In this document: positions 1-12,225 of the stretch, one piece after another
Layout: every line of letters begins with the position of its first letter
How positions within the stretch are numbered: position 1 is the first letter of the stretch
Assembly: GCA_025765595.1 (NCBI GenBank)
Contig: JAIVFH010000033.1
Location: forward strand, 124,001-188,000
Source of the DNA: Obelidium mucronatum
Lineage: Eukaryota; Chytridiomycota; Chytridiomycetes; Chytridiales; Chytriomycetaceae
Reading direction: 5' to 3'
Length of the DNA: 64,000 nt
Position numbers and translations under genes: made by a program
The notes under the pieces: generated by a model
What the model saw: the letters and a program-made list of their open reading frames with translations, nothing else
Database searches by the model: none
What the model was told of the DNA's origin: nothing

Positions 1-345
1 TGTTCGATTTTGCCAAGAGATTTCCACGTCACACCAGAATGGCGAACAAGTCACAAAAAGGAATACATTAATTTGGTTGTAAATCTGTCCAAAGGTGTCA
101 TCTGGTTTCTGGAATTGTTGGTGGACGGCAAGGAGGCAATTGAACACGAGAAGCGGTTTCTGTGTGGTGGGAAGTATTCTTCAAGTTTGAATCCAAAATC
201 CAAGTATGGGTTGATAGATTTTCGTGAGTCAGTGGCTGTTCGAAATGAGAAACCTGGTTTCACACATGTCTCTTTTGGCGATGGGTACAAAAAAGCCTTT
301 GTCAGCTGTCCATCTCAGGAAGTGAAGACAGTGTTCCCTTTGTAA
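1..345 (+). CDS. 3' end of an unidentified gene (partial)
   Basis: An open frame runs from the first base of the window to a TAA at 343-345, giving about 114 residues with no in-frame ATG, so this is the last exon or part of one from a gene starting outside the window. The peptide is mixed hydrophilic/hydrophobic with no repeat, membrane segment or motif I recognise. The stop is followed by A/T-rich DNA. I cannot assign a function. Confidence 0.5.
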   Translation, partial: CSILPRDFHVTPEWRTSHKKEYINLVVNLSKGVIWFLELLVDGKEAIEHEKRFLCGGKYSSSLNPKSKYGLIDFRESVAVRNEKPGFTHVSFGDGYKKAFVSCPSQEVKTVFPL

Positions 346-1434
346 CTATTAATTTTAAGATGTTGAACATCCTACCCAGTTTTTAATTGATATTCAATAT
401 CAAATCATGATGTCTGCATTACGTGGTTGAAAGTTATAATCCATTACATAAATGCTTCGATCCGTCATACAATCAATGCATTTTGCATAGTTTATTGAGT
501 CATTTATTCCTTGCCATCATGAGCAAAACTAGGACTACACCGTGCCATCATCAGATACAGAGCTCAGTTGGATACGAGTAAAAAACTTCACTTTGGACTG
601 TGATTCTTCAGTCGCGATAGGGCGTCGGCACCTGGCGTATTGTACAAAGTCTGAGTTTGTTTGATGCGTTTACGCAACGACGTAGAGCCCATCTACCTAT
701 TCAAACAGAGTAACCAAGATAACAGATGGATACGATACATTTCTTTGGCGAGATTATCGGTATTTAATATGGGCGGCCGTTTCAGCTTATTTGGTATGGT
801 TGACGTTATGCACCACTATGAACCCGACTAATCATGCGTAGAATCAATCATTCGTGCATTAAGCATGACTTTAAAATTAGCTGGAACAGCTGGACGGATT
901 GTGAGTTTTCTTGTTTGTTAGAAGTCATACTAACCACAACCAAACTCGTGCAGATAATTGATTCGATCCGAAAAACGAACTCTCTTATACTACCATTGAG
1001 CTGATTTGTTCTTCTAATAGTCGAGACTCAGAGATGCCAGGTTTGGATTCCCATTGTCCACTGGCGCCTACAGGCGCCTCCGACAGTACCCACAGCAACA
1101 CAGCAACAACCATATTGAAGACTTCAGCTTCAATCCATCTAAATAGAAATTGAAAAAAGAAATGTAAACAAAAACTCAATTCCCAACTTCTTCCTTGAGT
1201 GACTGTTCCACTGCTACCTAAAACTGCATTTACATAAGTGCCTGTAATAATTCGTGGCTTGAAGTTAGAAGAGAGTTTTCCCTGCGACATGATGCAGATA
1301 GTGATTTGTAATGGATGAAACAGGATTCAAATCCCGCTTGACCACAGAAATTGTCTACAAGTTTTTGAACTTTTGTTTTTTGAACTTTTTTTTCTATTTT
1401 TACAGAAAGAGTACACACCTGAAATCAAAGCATC
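346..1434. other. Intergenic stretch without a recognisable gene
   Basis: Both strands were read. Open frames here are short, lack splice-consistent partners and show no family motif. A T-rich tract lies just before the antiporter ATG (about 1371-1402). The stretch presumably holds the 3' flank of the first gene and the promoter of the antiporter, but no specific element can be named. Confidence 0.5.
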
Positions 1435-3603
1435 ATGGCTTGGACTGACTTGATTCCGCAAGAACCAGAGATTGTTGGCCCACATGTTGCTTACTTGGCT
1501 CTTGGTAATCATCCAACACAAAACCGCTTTCTGGCTTGCTCACACGTTTTTCAAAGGTGGCTTCATCACCATATTTGGTTTGATTTCCCTGATCATCAAA
1601 GATCGGCTGTACATGTCTGAAGCAATGGTGGCAATCGTATTTGGAGTCGTGCTGGGTCCTGTTGCTGCAAAACTTTTCGATCCCACGCATCTGTTTGAGC
1701 ATCATATCAATCACGTAACATTGGAGTTCACAAGGTGTGTGTGTATGGCTGTGCGTGCTGTGGAACAGTGTGTGTGTATGTGTGTGTGTGTGTGTGTGTG
1801 TGTTCGTTTTGGGATTCCGAATTATATCTTCTGACTTTTTTTTCACCGCGCAGAATCGTTATCGCAATTCAATGTATGGCGTGTGGTGTAGATCTTCCTG
1901 GAAACTATCTCTACAAGGAGTGGAAGAGCGTTGCCATGCTTTTGGGACCCGTGATGATTGTTAAATGGCTTGTGACTGGTCTAGGTGTATATTGGATCAT
2001 GGGACTGCCTTTTGTAAGTTCTTTCAAGTTTTATGTTCTAGCGTTCTGGGGATTTTTTTTGACCTATTTATGTCCTTTTCAGTTGGACGCCCTTGTGATT
2101 TCAGCTTGCATCACACCCACTGATCCTGTCCTGGCAAATAGTATCGTCAAAGGAAAATTCGCTGAGAGGCATGTTCCATTGAATGTGCGTTTGATTCTTT
2201 CCGCTGAAAGTGGCGCCAACGATGGGCTTGGAACACCGTTTTTGTTGTTGCCAATTTTTCTGATGCGTCTGGTATACTGCCCCCATTTTTTTCTTTTCTT
2301 TTTACGACAAAGATTGTAAGCTGAATTGTTTTTGCTTTTTGCACTTCAAAGCCTGTTGGCCAAGCGATTGGTGATTGGACGTGGAAAGTTGTCTTGTACC
2401 AAATTGCTATGGCCGCCGTTATTGGTGCTGTTGTTGCCTATGGTGGGAAACGACTTTTAAAGACGGCAGAACGTCGGGAATGGATCGACAAGGAATCGAT
2501 TTTGTCTTTCTCGATCGCGTTTGCAGTTAAGTTTTTTTTTTCTTCTTTTTTCCATCTATTTTTTACCACCTCAACTCATCCGATATACTTCCATAAAATA
2601 GCTTTTCGTCTTGGGTTTCGTTTCGTTGCTTGGCTCGGGCGATATTTTGGCAGTCTTTGTTGCGGGAAGTGTTTTGACCTGGGTGAGTTCGAAAAAAAAA
2701 ACCCCCACAATGACCAAGGCGCTTATAAAACTTTGGATTTCTCCCACCAGGATTCCTGGTTCAACAATAAAGTTGCTGCATCTCACTTCCAAGAAGTCAT
2801 TGACGCTCTAGTCAACCTAACGTATTTCATCTACATTGGCACAGTGGTACCATGGGGCTCCTTTGTTTCCGGGGGACAAGAAAATTTGGAGCTTTGGAGA
2901 TTGTTTCTGCTTGCTCTTTGGGTGATTGGTTTGAGACGTATACCAATTGTGATGGGTTTGTACCCGTGGATTCCCGCCTTAAAGGATCGACAGGAAGCGT
3001 TCTTTGCAGCAGTAAGTAGTGAGGCAGTCTACACACGGTTCCCAGGAAATCATTCAAACTTTTGACTTTCAAAAATTCTTACAGTGGTTTGGACCAATCG
3101 GAGCAGGTGCCATATTTTATGCACACATTGCCGTGATTTATTACGGCTACCCACCAAGTCCGATCCTCCCAATTATATTCTTTATCGTTCTTTCAAGTGT
3201 TGTCGTCCATGGTGGATCTGTTGCATTCTTCAACATGTCCTTGACAAGAACAACCACATACAGCCAATGGGCAGCGGCTCGTCAAAACTTGAGTTCAGCA
3301 GCAGGACCTCAACACGTTTTCAACAATAATCCTGAACACACGTTGATGGATAATAATCCTCCATTGGAAATTATTGGAGACGTTGTCTCAAACAATCAGA
3401 GAGATTTAGAGAAATCCGAGGTGATGGGGACAGTTTCGAAAAGAGAGGTTGCATTCATTCTTTCTGATTCTTCTACCCCTGCTGTTAAGGAGAACGATGC
3501 ATCTGTTGGTTGTGATTCGAGTGATTTGCCTGTGCTTGTTGATGGAAAGGAGAAGGACGAAGGGATCACGAAGGTCTCCAATAATAATGCAGTGGGAAGC
3601 TGA
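1435..3603 (+). CDS. NHA1: Plasma-membrane alkali cation/H+ antiporter, Nha1/Sod2 type
   Basis: Eight exons by splice signals: 1435-1504, 1557-1734, 1854-2013, 2083-2271, 2352-2525, 2602-2682, 2751-3011, 3085-3603, giving 543 residues in one frame. The N-terminus MAWTDL followed by VAYLALGG, the segment around CGVDLPGNYLYKEW, the PTDPVLANSIVKG block and SAESGANDG are hallmarks of fungal Nha1/Sod2 CPA1 antiporters, which exchange cytosolic Na+ or K+ for protons at the plasma membrane. About 12 hydrophobic segments are visible. The hydrophilic tail is short (about 140 residues), closer to S. pombe Sod2 than to the very long tail of budding yeast Nha1. Intron 2 consists largely of (TG)n. The next feature downstream is a tRNA-Gly on the other strand. 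Confidence 0.9.
1735..1804. repeat. (TG)n microsatellite in antiporter intron 2
   Basis: Imperfect TG/GT repeats fill the 5' part of intron 2, beginning at the splice donor itself, which reads GTGTGTGTG. Several shifted GT donors are therefore possible; only the first keeps the conserved reading frame across the junction. Confidence 0.85.
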
Positions 3604-3680
3604 AATAAACAGTTTTACTTCAAATAAATCTTGTGTTTGTAGAGTGCATTGGTGGAGATGTACGACATCCGTACAAAATA

Positions 3681-3752
3681 TGCAGTAGCCGGGATTCGAA
3701 CCCGGGTCGCATGCTTGGAAGGCAGGCATAATAACCACTATACAACTACTGC
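3681..3752 (-). tRNA. tRNA-Gly (anticodon UCC)
   Basis: A 72-nt cloverleaf on the minus strand. The 7-bp acceptor stem GCAGTAG pairs with CTACTGC, the discriminator is A, the anticodon loop is CTTCCAA (anticodon TCC), and the T arm has the B-box GGTTCGAATCC. The A-box region reads GTATAGTGG. The anticodon stem carries one C.U mismatch at its second pair. There is no intron. An identical copy in the opposite orientation lies at 26089-26160. Confidence 0.95.
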
Positions 3753-3824
3753 TATACTTCCTTTTACCAAAACTGGCAACTTAGTATCGATGACCATTCT
3801 TCACTATGGTACGGCGTGATAGCA

Positions 3825-4150
3825 AGGTTGAGAGAGCAGTGCTTCGATTCTTCCAAGGGATTTTACCGGAGGTTGATCCATATCACGTGCCAATGCCGAC
3901 ATTGTTGAAGTTCTTTTGAAAGACGAGCGCGTGGACCCTTCTGCGAATGAAAAGGATGCCTTGCCCGTTTGGATGCGTTCGAAAAACTTCTTGTGCGCAA
4001 GGAGAGTGATGCTGCTGTTGGCGCGGATGTATTCCTTCATTGCTCTTCCCCGCTACTCGACGCTTGTTGGAAAGTCATTGAGGTGCTGCTTGGAGATCCG
4101 CCTTGGATTAGACGAAAGAATCCGATGCCTATCTCGAAATGATCATCCCC
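3825..4150 (+). pseudogene. Decayed ankyrin-repeat gene fragment
   Basis: Two ankyrin-like modules can be read only by changing frame. Around 3890-3950 one frame reads ADIVEVLLKDERVDPSAN, the usual helix-loop-helix plus DPSAN turn of fungal ankyrin arrays. Around 4070-4110 another frame reads KVIEVLLGDP. Stops and frame changes between them mean no intact protein. Ankyrin relics are also seen at 13190-13294 and 24679-24900, so the family appears repeatedly in this region. Identification rests on repeat consensus only. Confidence 0.6.
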
Positions 4151-4256
4151 GCATCATTGAGTTGTTGGACGAGAGAAGAGAGAATGTGTCATTTTTTGAC
4201 CGGGAGAGAATCGATGTTTGACTTTTTTAATGGAAGAACGGTGCGATCGATGAGAG

Positions 4257-5380
4257 TTACTCAGTGATCTTCCTTCTTCCCAAATCAATACCTCCGTTTT
4301 CCCACAAGAATATCCAATCCACAATCCACCAGGGCAACGCCGCCTTCAATGCAATCACCAAATATCCCATCAACCCAACGACATACCGATCTGCCGGTGC
4401 TTTCAATCGAACTGCGTTCAGAATCACATTCACAACCTGTCGTGGATTCATTGTCATAAGGTCATTTCCAACCTGAGCAGCTTTCACCCTCCGTTCCTTA
4501 ATTGTAGGTTTGCCGTAAGCCGTTTTTACTTCCTCCGACGCCTTTTCAAACTCTGCATCCTGTTGTTCTGCTTGGTCTGCCACTAAAATCGGTGTCCGCG
4601 CAAAGCTGGGCTCAATCACTGTTGCCTTGATGCCAAACTGCGACAATTCCACTCTTGCGACTTCAGTCAATACACGAACAGCGTGTTTGGACGCGGAATA
4701 GGCAGATAACAAAGGTACTGGAATGCGACCAGCGATACTTGAGATTGTAATGATTCGTGGAAATATCATACGAGAGGTAGTTTGGTGGTGCTTTTGTGAA
4801 AGAGCAAACTGACGCAATGAGGGAATAAAAGCACGCATCATTCGCAGAACCCCAAAATAATTGACTTCCATGACGGATTTATGGGACTCGAATGATAAGA
4901 TTTCCAGCGGTAATGCGGCTGCAATCCCAGCGTTGTTTATCATACAATAGATGCCTTCTCGCGGGCAGGTTTCAAGAACTTTTGCTTTAAATTCAGCGAC
5001 GGATTCATTGCTTGTAACATCCAGTTTCAAGGCTACAAGAGTTCCTGTGTATTTGGTTGGATTTGCCATCACCTTTGCTTCAAGAGTTTGTCTTCCTTTA
5101 TCACAAGAGACCAAAATAGGCATAAGCGTTTCCTAGAGATAACCTTTCAAATCGAAGGCAATACCTGTGTTGGTATAGCATCCAGCGTAAACCGTCATTC
5201 CATTCGATAGGAGAGCCAGGGTTGTGTCATGTCCAAATCCAGTGTCACCTATAAAACCAGCATTCTCAATCTTCAAGAATTGAGTTGGGAAGATAGTTTC
5301 AAACAAACGCACATCCAGAGATAACAACAGCTTTCTTCTTGAGAAGCTGATGCGCAATCCAACGCCTTCCAAGTAGCCAT
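4257..5380 (-). CDS. Short-chain dehydrogenase/reductase, N-terminus damaged
   Basis: The main open frame (4257-5123) carries the classical SDR signatures in order: MINNAGI, a serine in the strand ending ITISSIAGR, and the catalytic YSASKHA (Tyr-x3-Lys). A C-terminal hydrophobic segment (ALPWWIVDWIF) may bind membrane. The family reduces or oxidises carbonyl/hydroxyl groups with NAD(P)H; the layout resembles retinol/hydroxybutyrate dehydrogenase-like SDRs. Upstream, 5160-5280 encodes the start of the Rossmann fold in another frame (GDTGFGHDTTLAL, then VYAGCYT). The usual TGxxxGxG loop is shortened there, and the possible intron at about 5134-5165 is only 32 nt and leaves the frames out of register. 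No in-frame ATG opens the upstream part. Either a pseudogene or a gene with one or more sequence errors. Confidence 0.6.
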
Positions 5381-5523
5381 CCAATTATCCAGAACATTTC
5401 AAACATTAAAATCCCTAATTATTTACCTATAGGAATAATTACTATTTTGTTCGTGCTTTATTCTAATAATGCAGCTCGGTCAGAACGATGAAAGACGTGC
5501 CCAGAATAGATCCTCCGCTGTCA

Positions 5524-7070
5524 TTAGACGTGATCCAAAAACTCAGTGGCAATAATTTGACTGACAAAGTCGTCACTCAAAGTTTGAACTTCAGCAGCAA
5601 CAAAATGTAGCATATCATCCAAAAGTTCATCGGCCATTCTGTAATTCAGTGGTAAAGATGATGCGTGAGTTTGGAGTAAAAGAAACCTAAATTCACACTC
5701 AACAGTTGAATGGCGTCTATCGGCTCAAATTCCGGATTTCCTAAATACCCTAAACTTTTGATTCTGTTAAATCTCTCTCTCCCTTTCCTGATTGATGTAG
5801 CTAGACGCGATGGAACCGTGATGCGTGTTGGTTGAGATATTGTGGTTTGCATTTCCGCGTCTTGTGTATTAAATGGAGGCTGTGGCGATGTCCCACGAGA
5901 CGGATGGGTTACATGCTGAATAATGATAGCTTCCTCGTCATTCTGGTCCAGAGCTTCATCTCCAGCGTGATTCAGTTGGTGATCTGGTTGGATATTTTCT
6001 GAAATTGTTGTATCTGTCAATCGATTTGCGGTTTGAGGCGCGATATCAAAGATTGTAATCTGTTGGTCTGTTTGGAGTTTCCAAGGTGTTGGTTTCCCTG
6101 TTGTTGGAGCGGTATAACTAGATGAGCCGTAGAGCTTCAAAATTCCATCCTCGTCGTCATCCTCTTGCTTCCGTGGGACAGATCGGACAGGCGAAGGGGA
6201 CCTGGGCACTTTGTACAATGCATTCATTCCTCGCGGAGGGCTCTGAGCAGATATATCCAAGTTCTGATTCGTTACTGAGGCCAAGAAATCATCCAACGCG
6301 TAATCAAGCGAAACACCCTCCTCATTCAACGCGTCCTGGTTGGGATCTCCAGTTTGATCCAGACTCCATGAAGCGATGGCCGCTTGATTCGTGAGACGCC
6401 GCTTCTCCTTCAACTTTTGAAGCCTTTTTTCCTTTTTGATTCTTTCTTGCAGGACAAGTTCTTGCAGCCGTAGTTTTTCAGCTTCCATTCTCCTAGTTGC
6501 TACAACAAGACGCGCATCAGATTCCTGTAGTTTCTGACGCGTTGTTGCGGCGTCTTTTGTTTTGTTTCTGGAAGTGAGTCCAGTTGAGGATGTTGTTGCA
6601 AGGGCTGTGAGAGACGACCGAGTTGTAGTGACAAAGTCATGCGGAGGTTTATGGCGGGTGACTCTGGCTGTGGGACCCAGAAGCACTGGAGACTTGTTTG
6701 AGTTTCTTGATGGAGCCCGCTGAGGAGACATAGATTGGCGGGTCGAGACTCGAGGTTGAGGCTGATGTTGTTTGAGAGCCTGTTTCGTCTTTGGAAAAAC
6801 ATTGATTGTTGTTGGGGCTGGTGTTATCACTGATACGACAGGAGGTTGTATTTCTGCCGGAAGAGCAGGGAGGGGAGTTTGATTCGCCTGCTTTTGAGGT
6901 GATGATTGTTTCTTTGGAGCTGTGACCTCAATGATGGACTGCTTGAGACTGTTCAGCTGAAGTGTCTCCAGCACAGATTTAGATGTTCGTTTCATGGAAG
7001 AGAGCACCGAAAGCTCCTTCTGGACTAATTCAACAGCGAGCTGCTGTTTGGTTTTGGTCACGCGTTTCAT
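5524..7070 (-). CDS. Hypothetical coiled-coil, low-complexity protein
   Basis: The first ATG at 7070 opens a long exon (7070-5749). A GTATTT donor and TTACAG acceptor join it in frame to a last exon (5638-5524), giving about 478 residues. The N-terminal third is rich in Lys, Gln, Pro and Thr. A charged coiled coil near residues 190-240 (alternating Glu, Lys, Arg, Leu) follows, then a Pro/Gln/Asp-rich linker. The last exon encodes a short acidic helix-prone segment (ADELLDDMLHFVAAEV). Without the splice the frame reads on to a stop at 5646. I recognise no family. The start lies only 29 nt downstream of the alcohol dehydrogenase stop on the same strand. Confidence 0.65.
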
Positions 7071-7099
7071 CAAATTGGAGCAAGTTTTATTTCCGATTA

Positions 7100-8480
<1,381 letters not shown>

Positions 8481-8676
8481 AATAACACACATTGACTTGA
8501 AACCAAACTTGTCCAATTGTGCTCATTTTTCGATCGTTTTTGAAAATGGGACTTTTGCGAATTTCAAAGCATCCACAGTCAGAAGCTTTCGAATCGAGTA
8601 GAAAGAACTCGTGTATTTATTTATTCCGAATGCATTCTCCCAACTCCGGCACAACCACATATTTTGCAAGTTGTAT

Positions 8677-9502
8677 TTAATAGGTACAACAGCTGTTTGT
8701 GCTCTTAGCGGTCTTGTAGAACATTTTACTCTGCGATGAGAGTTGGTCCGAACGTTGTACCAAGTCATCCAGGACCTCACCGCGGTTAAGAAGGGATTCC
8801 ATTGTCTTATGCTAAAGTTAAAATTGGATAAGCATACTCCCAAACAAAAAAAAAAGAAACAGTAACCCTCAATATACCAAAACAATCTTGGTCTCATCCA
8901 AGTCTCTCTGAACTCGCAGTAATGGATCCGCAGCATGTGGATCCTGAAACTTTGTCAACTGAGCCTTTAATTCGGGGTACTGAGTTCCCGTGCTTGCAGG
9001 ATTTAAGGTTCCCCACTGAGAGGAAGGGAAGCGGGTGCTGAATTCTTCCAGAACCTTGTTTACGATTGTAAACGCAGAACGGGTGGGATATTCAATATCG
9101 GTGACAATAACACCAGCCAGTCCATCGGATCGAACGTATACATGTCCAACGTACACTACGTAAAAACAGTGTTGAGCGCTGAGAGGGTCTTCCAAATAGT
9201 CTTTGAGTGGTAAATCTAAATTGCCACTAAACTGTTTTGCTCTTCAATCTTTTGTCGCTGGCCTCGCTGAGTTCTTTCGACGGCTGTTTTGATAAAGAAG
9301 CCCAAAAACTCTTGAACACTGAAGGATGGAGAGATTGCGGTGAGCAAAGGAGTGGTCAAATTAGAGACATGGTGGCTCTCTCAAGGCTGGTTGGGCCACT
9401 TTACCTTCCTCTCTGGAAATAGTTGAACGAAGTAAGATCATGTTCGGCAGCAAGCAGGCGACCGGTGCTGTCGGAGATGGCAAGGGAGAACACTTTAGGC
9501 AT
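8677..9502 (-). CDS. YKT6: R-SNARE YKT6 homologue
   Basis: Four exons (9502-9405, 9318-9233, 9155-8878, 8811-8677) give 198 residues, the same length as animal YKT6. It is a prenylated SNARE that moves between cytosol and Golgi/vacuole membranes. The longin domain begins [11 protein letters not shown] and continues through [12 protein letters not shown]. The SNARE motif runs from [15 protein letters not shown] to [10 protein letters not shown] with the zero-layer Arg in QRSDQL. The C-terminus ends NSCCTY rather than the usual CCAIM/CCIIM, so the last four residues (C-C-T-Y) are an unusual CaaX box. The gene diverges from tyrosyl-tRNA synthetase across about 320 bp. Confidence 0.92.
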
Positions 9503-9824
9503 TTTGACGTTGAATTTGAAACAGCTTTTCAAAAGTTCCACGCTGATGATGGTGATGAGTTTCCATCCTTACAGCACAGAGAGCGATTTGTGTGGTTTAG
9601 CAGGACGGCGATTCAGAATTTGAATTGAGCGTGATTCATTCCTGCTGGAGGCAATAAAATCATGTCTGAATTCTACTGGTCTGGCTGGGGTTGGACACTG
9701 ATAGGGAAAAGACTGTTGCAACAACCACATCTACCACCACATCAGCACAATCAACTATCGCTGGTAAATGCAAGCTGCTTGCGGTGATCGTGTTGCGTTA
9801 ACCTCTTCAATTTAAGCTCCCAAA
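9503..9824. promoter_or_regulatory. Shared upstream interval of YKT6 and tyrosyl-tRNA synthetase
   Basis: The two ATGs are 322 bp apart and face away from each other, so both promoters must lie in or overlap this interval. No TATA box or other defined site stands out. A purely positional inference. Confidence 0.45.
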
Positions 9825-11909
9825 ATGACACCAGAAGAAAAGTAAACGAACACTCTTGTCTGTCCGCCCAGCATCGAATTTGACACCCTCTGTTTTGCGC
9901 TTAGATTCGATTTGATTACTCGAAATCTGCAAGAATACTTGGGCGGCGATGAAATGAAGAAGATCCTTCAAGAGAGGTTGGTATTTCACTTTTTTTCGTT
10001 TCCTGGGGTATCTAACTGGGACTCTCAAAACAAAGGGACCTCAAAGTTTACTGGGGAACTGCTACAACTGGAAAGCCGCATATTGGATACTTTGTGCCGG
10101 TTCGGTTGAACCGTTTTGCTTAACAAATCAGGGGAACTCTAACAGTGCGACTACAATGAATTTTAACAGATGACAAAGCTGGCTGACTTTTTGCAGGCTG
10201 GATGTCATGTATGTTTGCATTGTTGCTGTGTTCATATGTCAAACCCGAGACATCATAAATAGGTGACTGTTCTTTTCGCGGACTTGCATGCCTACCTCGA
10301 TAACATGAAAGCTCCTTGGGAGCTCCTTCGTCTGCGTACAAAATACTATGAAGCTGCCATCAAGGCAATGCTCACAAGTATTGGTGTTCCAATTGACAAA
10401 TTGAAGTTTGTTGTTGGATCCAGTTATCAATTGAGTGAAAAGTACACTTTGGATGTTTACAAGATGCTTGCTCTCGTAACGGAGCGTGATGCCAAGAAGG
10501 CCGGGGCGGAAGTTGTCAAGCAGGTGGAAAGTCCTTACATGTCTGGTGAGTTTTGTTGCTGTGAAGTTTAAAAACTACTTATTCATTTCTAAATGTTTTA
10601 ACGGTGTCTTAAGGTCTGGTTTACCCTTTGTTGCAAGCCCTTGATGAGGAATACTTGGACGTTGATATGCAATTCGGTAACGCGAAAGAAATCGCTCATT
10701 GGCGTGGTATTGATAGTATTAACTGTATTTTTATAGGGGGTGTTGACCAGCGCAAGATCTTCACATTCGCTAGAGAATCTTTGCCTCTTCTTGGCTACAA
10801 GAAACGTTCCCACCTCATGAACGTAATGCTCGGTGGCCTCAGCGGCTCCAAAATGTCCTCCTCCGACCCCGACTCCAAAATCGATCTCCTTGATGACGAA
10901 AAATCCATCCGCAAGAAGCTTGCCAAAGCCTTCTGTGAGGAAGGAAACGTGGAAGACAACCCAATCTTGTCGTTTTTGAAAGTCGTTATTTTCCCGTTGA
11001 TGAGTTTGAAGGGAGAAGATACTTTTGTCATCAAGAGACCGGAGAAGTTTGGTGGTGACATTCGGTTTGTTGGGTTCAATGCTGTCTTTCAGGCGTTTCA
11101 GGACAAGAAGTTGCATCCGGCTGATTTGAAGAGCGGTGCTGCTGATGCTCTTTGTGCGCTGTTGGCGCCAATTCGAAAGACTTTTGAGGATCCTGAATTG
11201 GTTGAGTTGACAAAGAAAGCGTACCCACCAGCTGAGAAGGATAAGAAGGCTGCCGGTGGACCCAGTGCCAAGAAGGAGAAGAAGGATCCCGGTTCTCCAG
11301 CCGCTGGCAAAGTCAAAGCCCCGGCTGCTTCCACCGAAGATGATGAAGCATCTATTATCTCTAAGCTGGATATTGTCGTTGGAAAGATCATTGAAGTGCA
11401 AAATCATCCAGATGCAGACTCACTCTACGTGGAAAAGATTGATTGCGGGGAAGCCGAGCCACGGACTGTTGTTTCCGGGTTGCGAAAGTACATGACCACA
11501 GAAGAGATGCAAGACAAGCACATTCTTGTCTTGAAGAACTTGAAGCCAGCCAAGTATACAGCGCATATTTTTTGAAAAACTTTTCATTGCTGTAATTTCT
11601 AATCCTTTTTTCTTCAGCATGCGTGGTGTCAAATCTCAAGCTATGGTTCTTTGTGCCTCAAATGCGGATGGATCCAAAGTTGAATTCCTTGTTCCACCAG
11701 CCGGATCAGTCGCTGGTGACCGTGTTTACTTTGAAGGCCACGAAGGAAAACCAGACGATCAATTGAACCCAAAGAAGAAGATCTGGGAAACAGTTCAGCC
11801 TGAATTCAAGACCCGTGATGATCTTGTTGCTGTTTGGAAGGATGTTGAATTCAGAACCAGTAAGGGTGTTGTGAAATCGGCATCATTGGTCGCTGCAAAC
11901 ATCAAGTGA
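9825..11909 (+). CDS. Cytoplasmic tyrosyl-tRNA synthetase with C-terminal EMAPII-like domain
   Basis: Eight exons (9825-9841, 9905-9976, 10036-10099, 10170-10208, 10263-10545, 10614-10676, 10737-11553, 11618-11909) give 548 residues. It charges tRNA-Tyr. The class I catalytic core is seen in [15 protein letters not shown] (HIGH-type), [31 protein letters not shown] and [15 protein letters not shown] (KMSKS). After a Lys/Ala/Pro-rich linker (about residues 345-375), the last third is an OB-fold tRNA-binding domain of the EMAPII/Arc1 type: [48 protein letters not shown]. This architecture is that of animal YARS1; budding yeast Tys1 lacks the added domain. Confidence 0.95.
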
Positions 11910-12225
11910 GATATTATTTTGGATCGAATGTTGTTGTGGGTATTTCGTTGCGCATGATGATAAATAAAACAATTACAAAAAAAATGCTTGTTCTTGGAAC
12001 GTTACACAGACAATTGTTTTTGTCATAATTTATATTGAAGGCGGGTCTGTGAAGTTCTTTAAAGCTTCGGAGGTAACCCATAGGACTTCGATTTTCTCGA
12101 CACTTAAACCTTCTTTGTTTCAAGCTACTGTAGGTGCCAGTCAGAAGCAAGTTGACAAATTCAAAATTTTTGGATCAATAAATAGATCGATTTTGAGAGA
12201 ACTTCGAAACTCGGCCAGCACAAAC

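Noticed and set aside
1735..2319. Plus-strand frame beginning with a Cys/Val-rich repeat
   Set aside because: Its start is the (TG)n intron of the antiporter; only the later part is a true antiporter exon.
12049..12225. N-terminal extension of the RTA1-like frame
   Set aside because: Open but without an ATG; the first ATG at 12226 starts just before the first membrane segment, as in the family.
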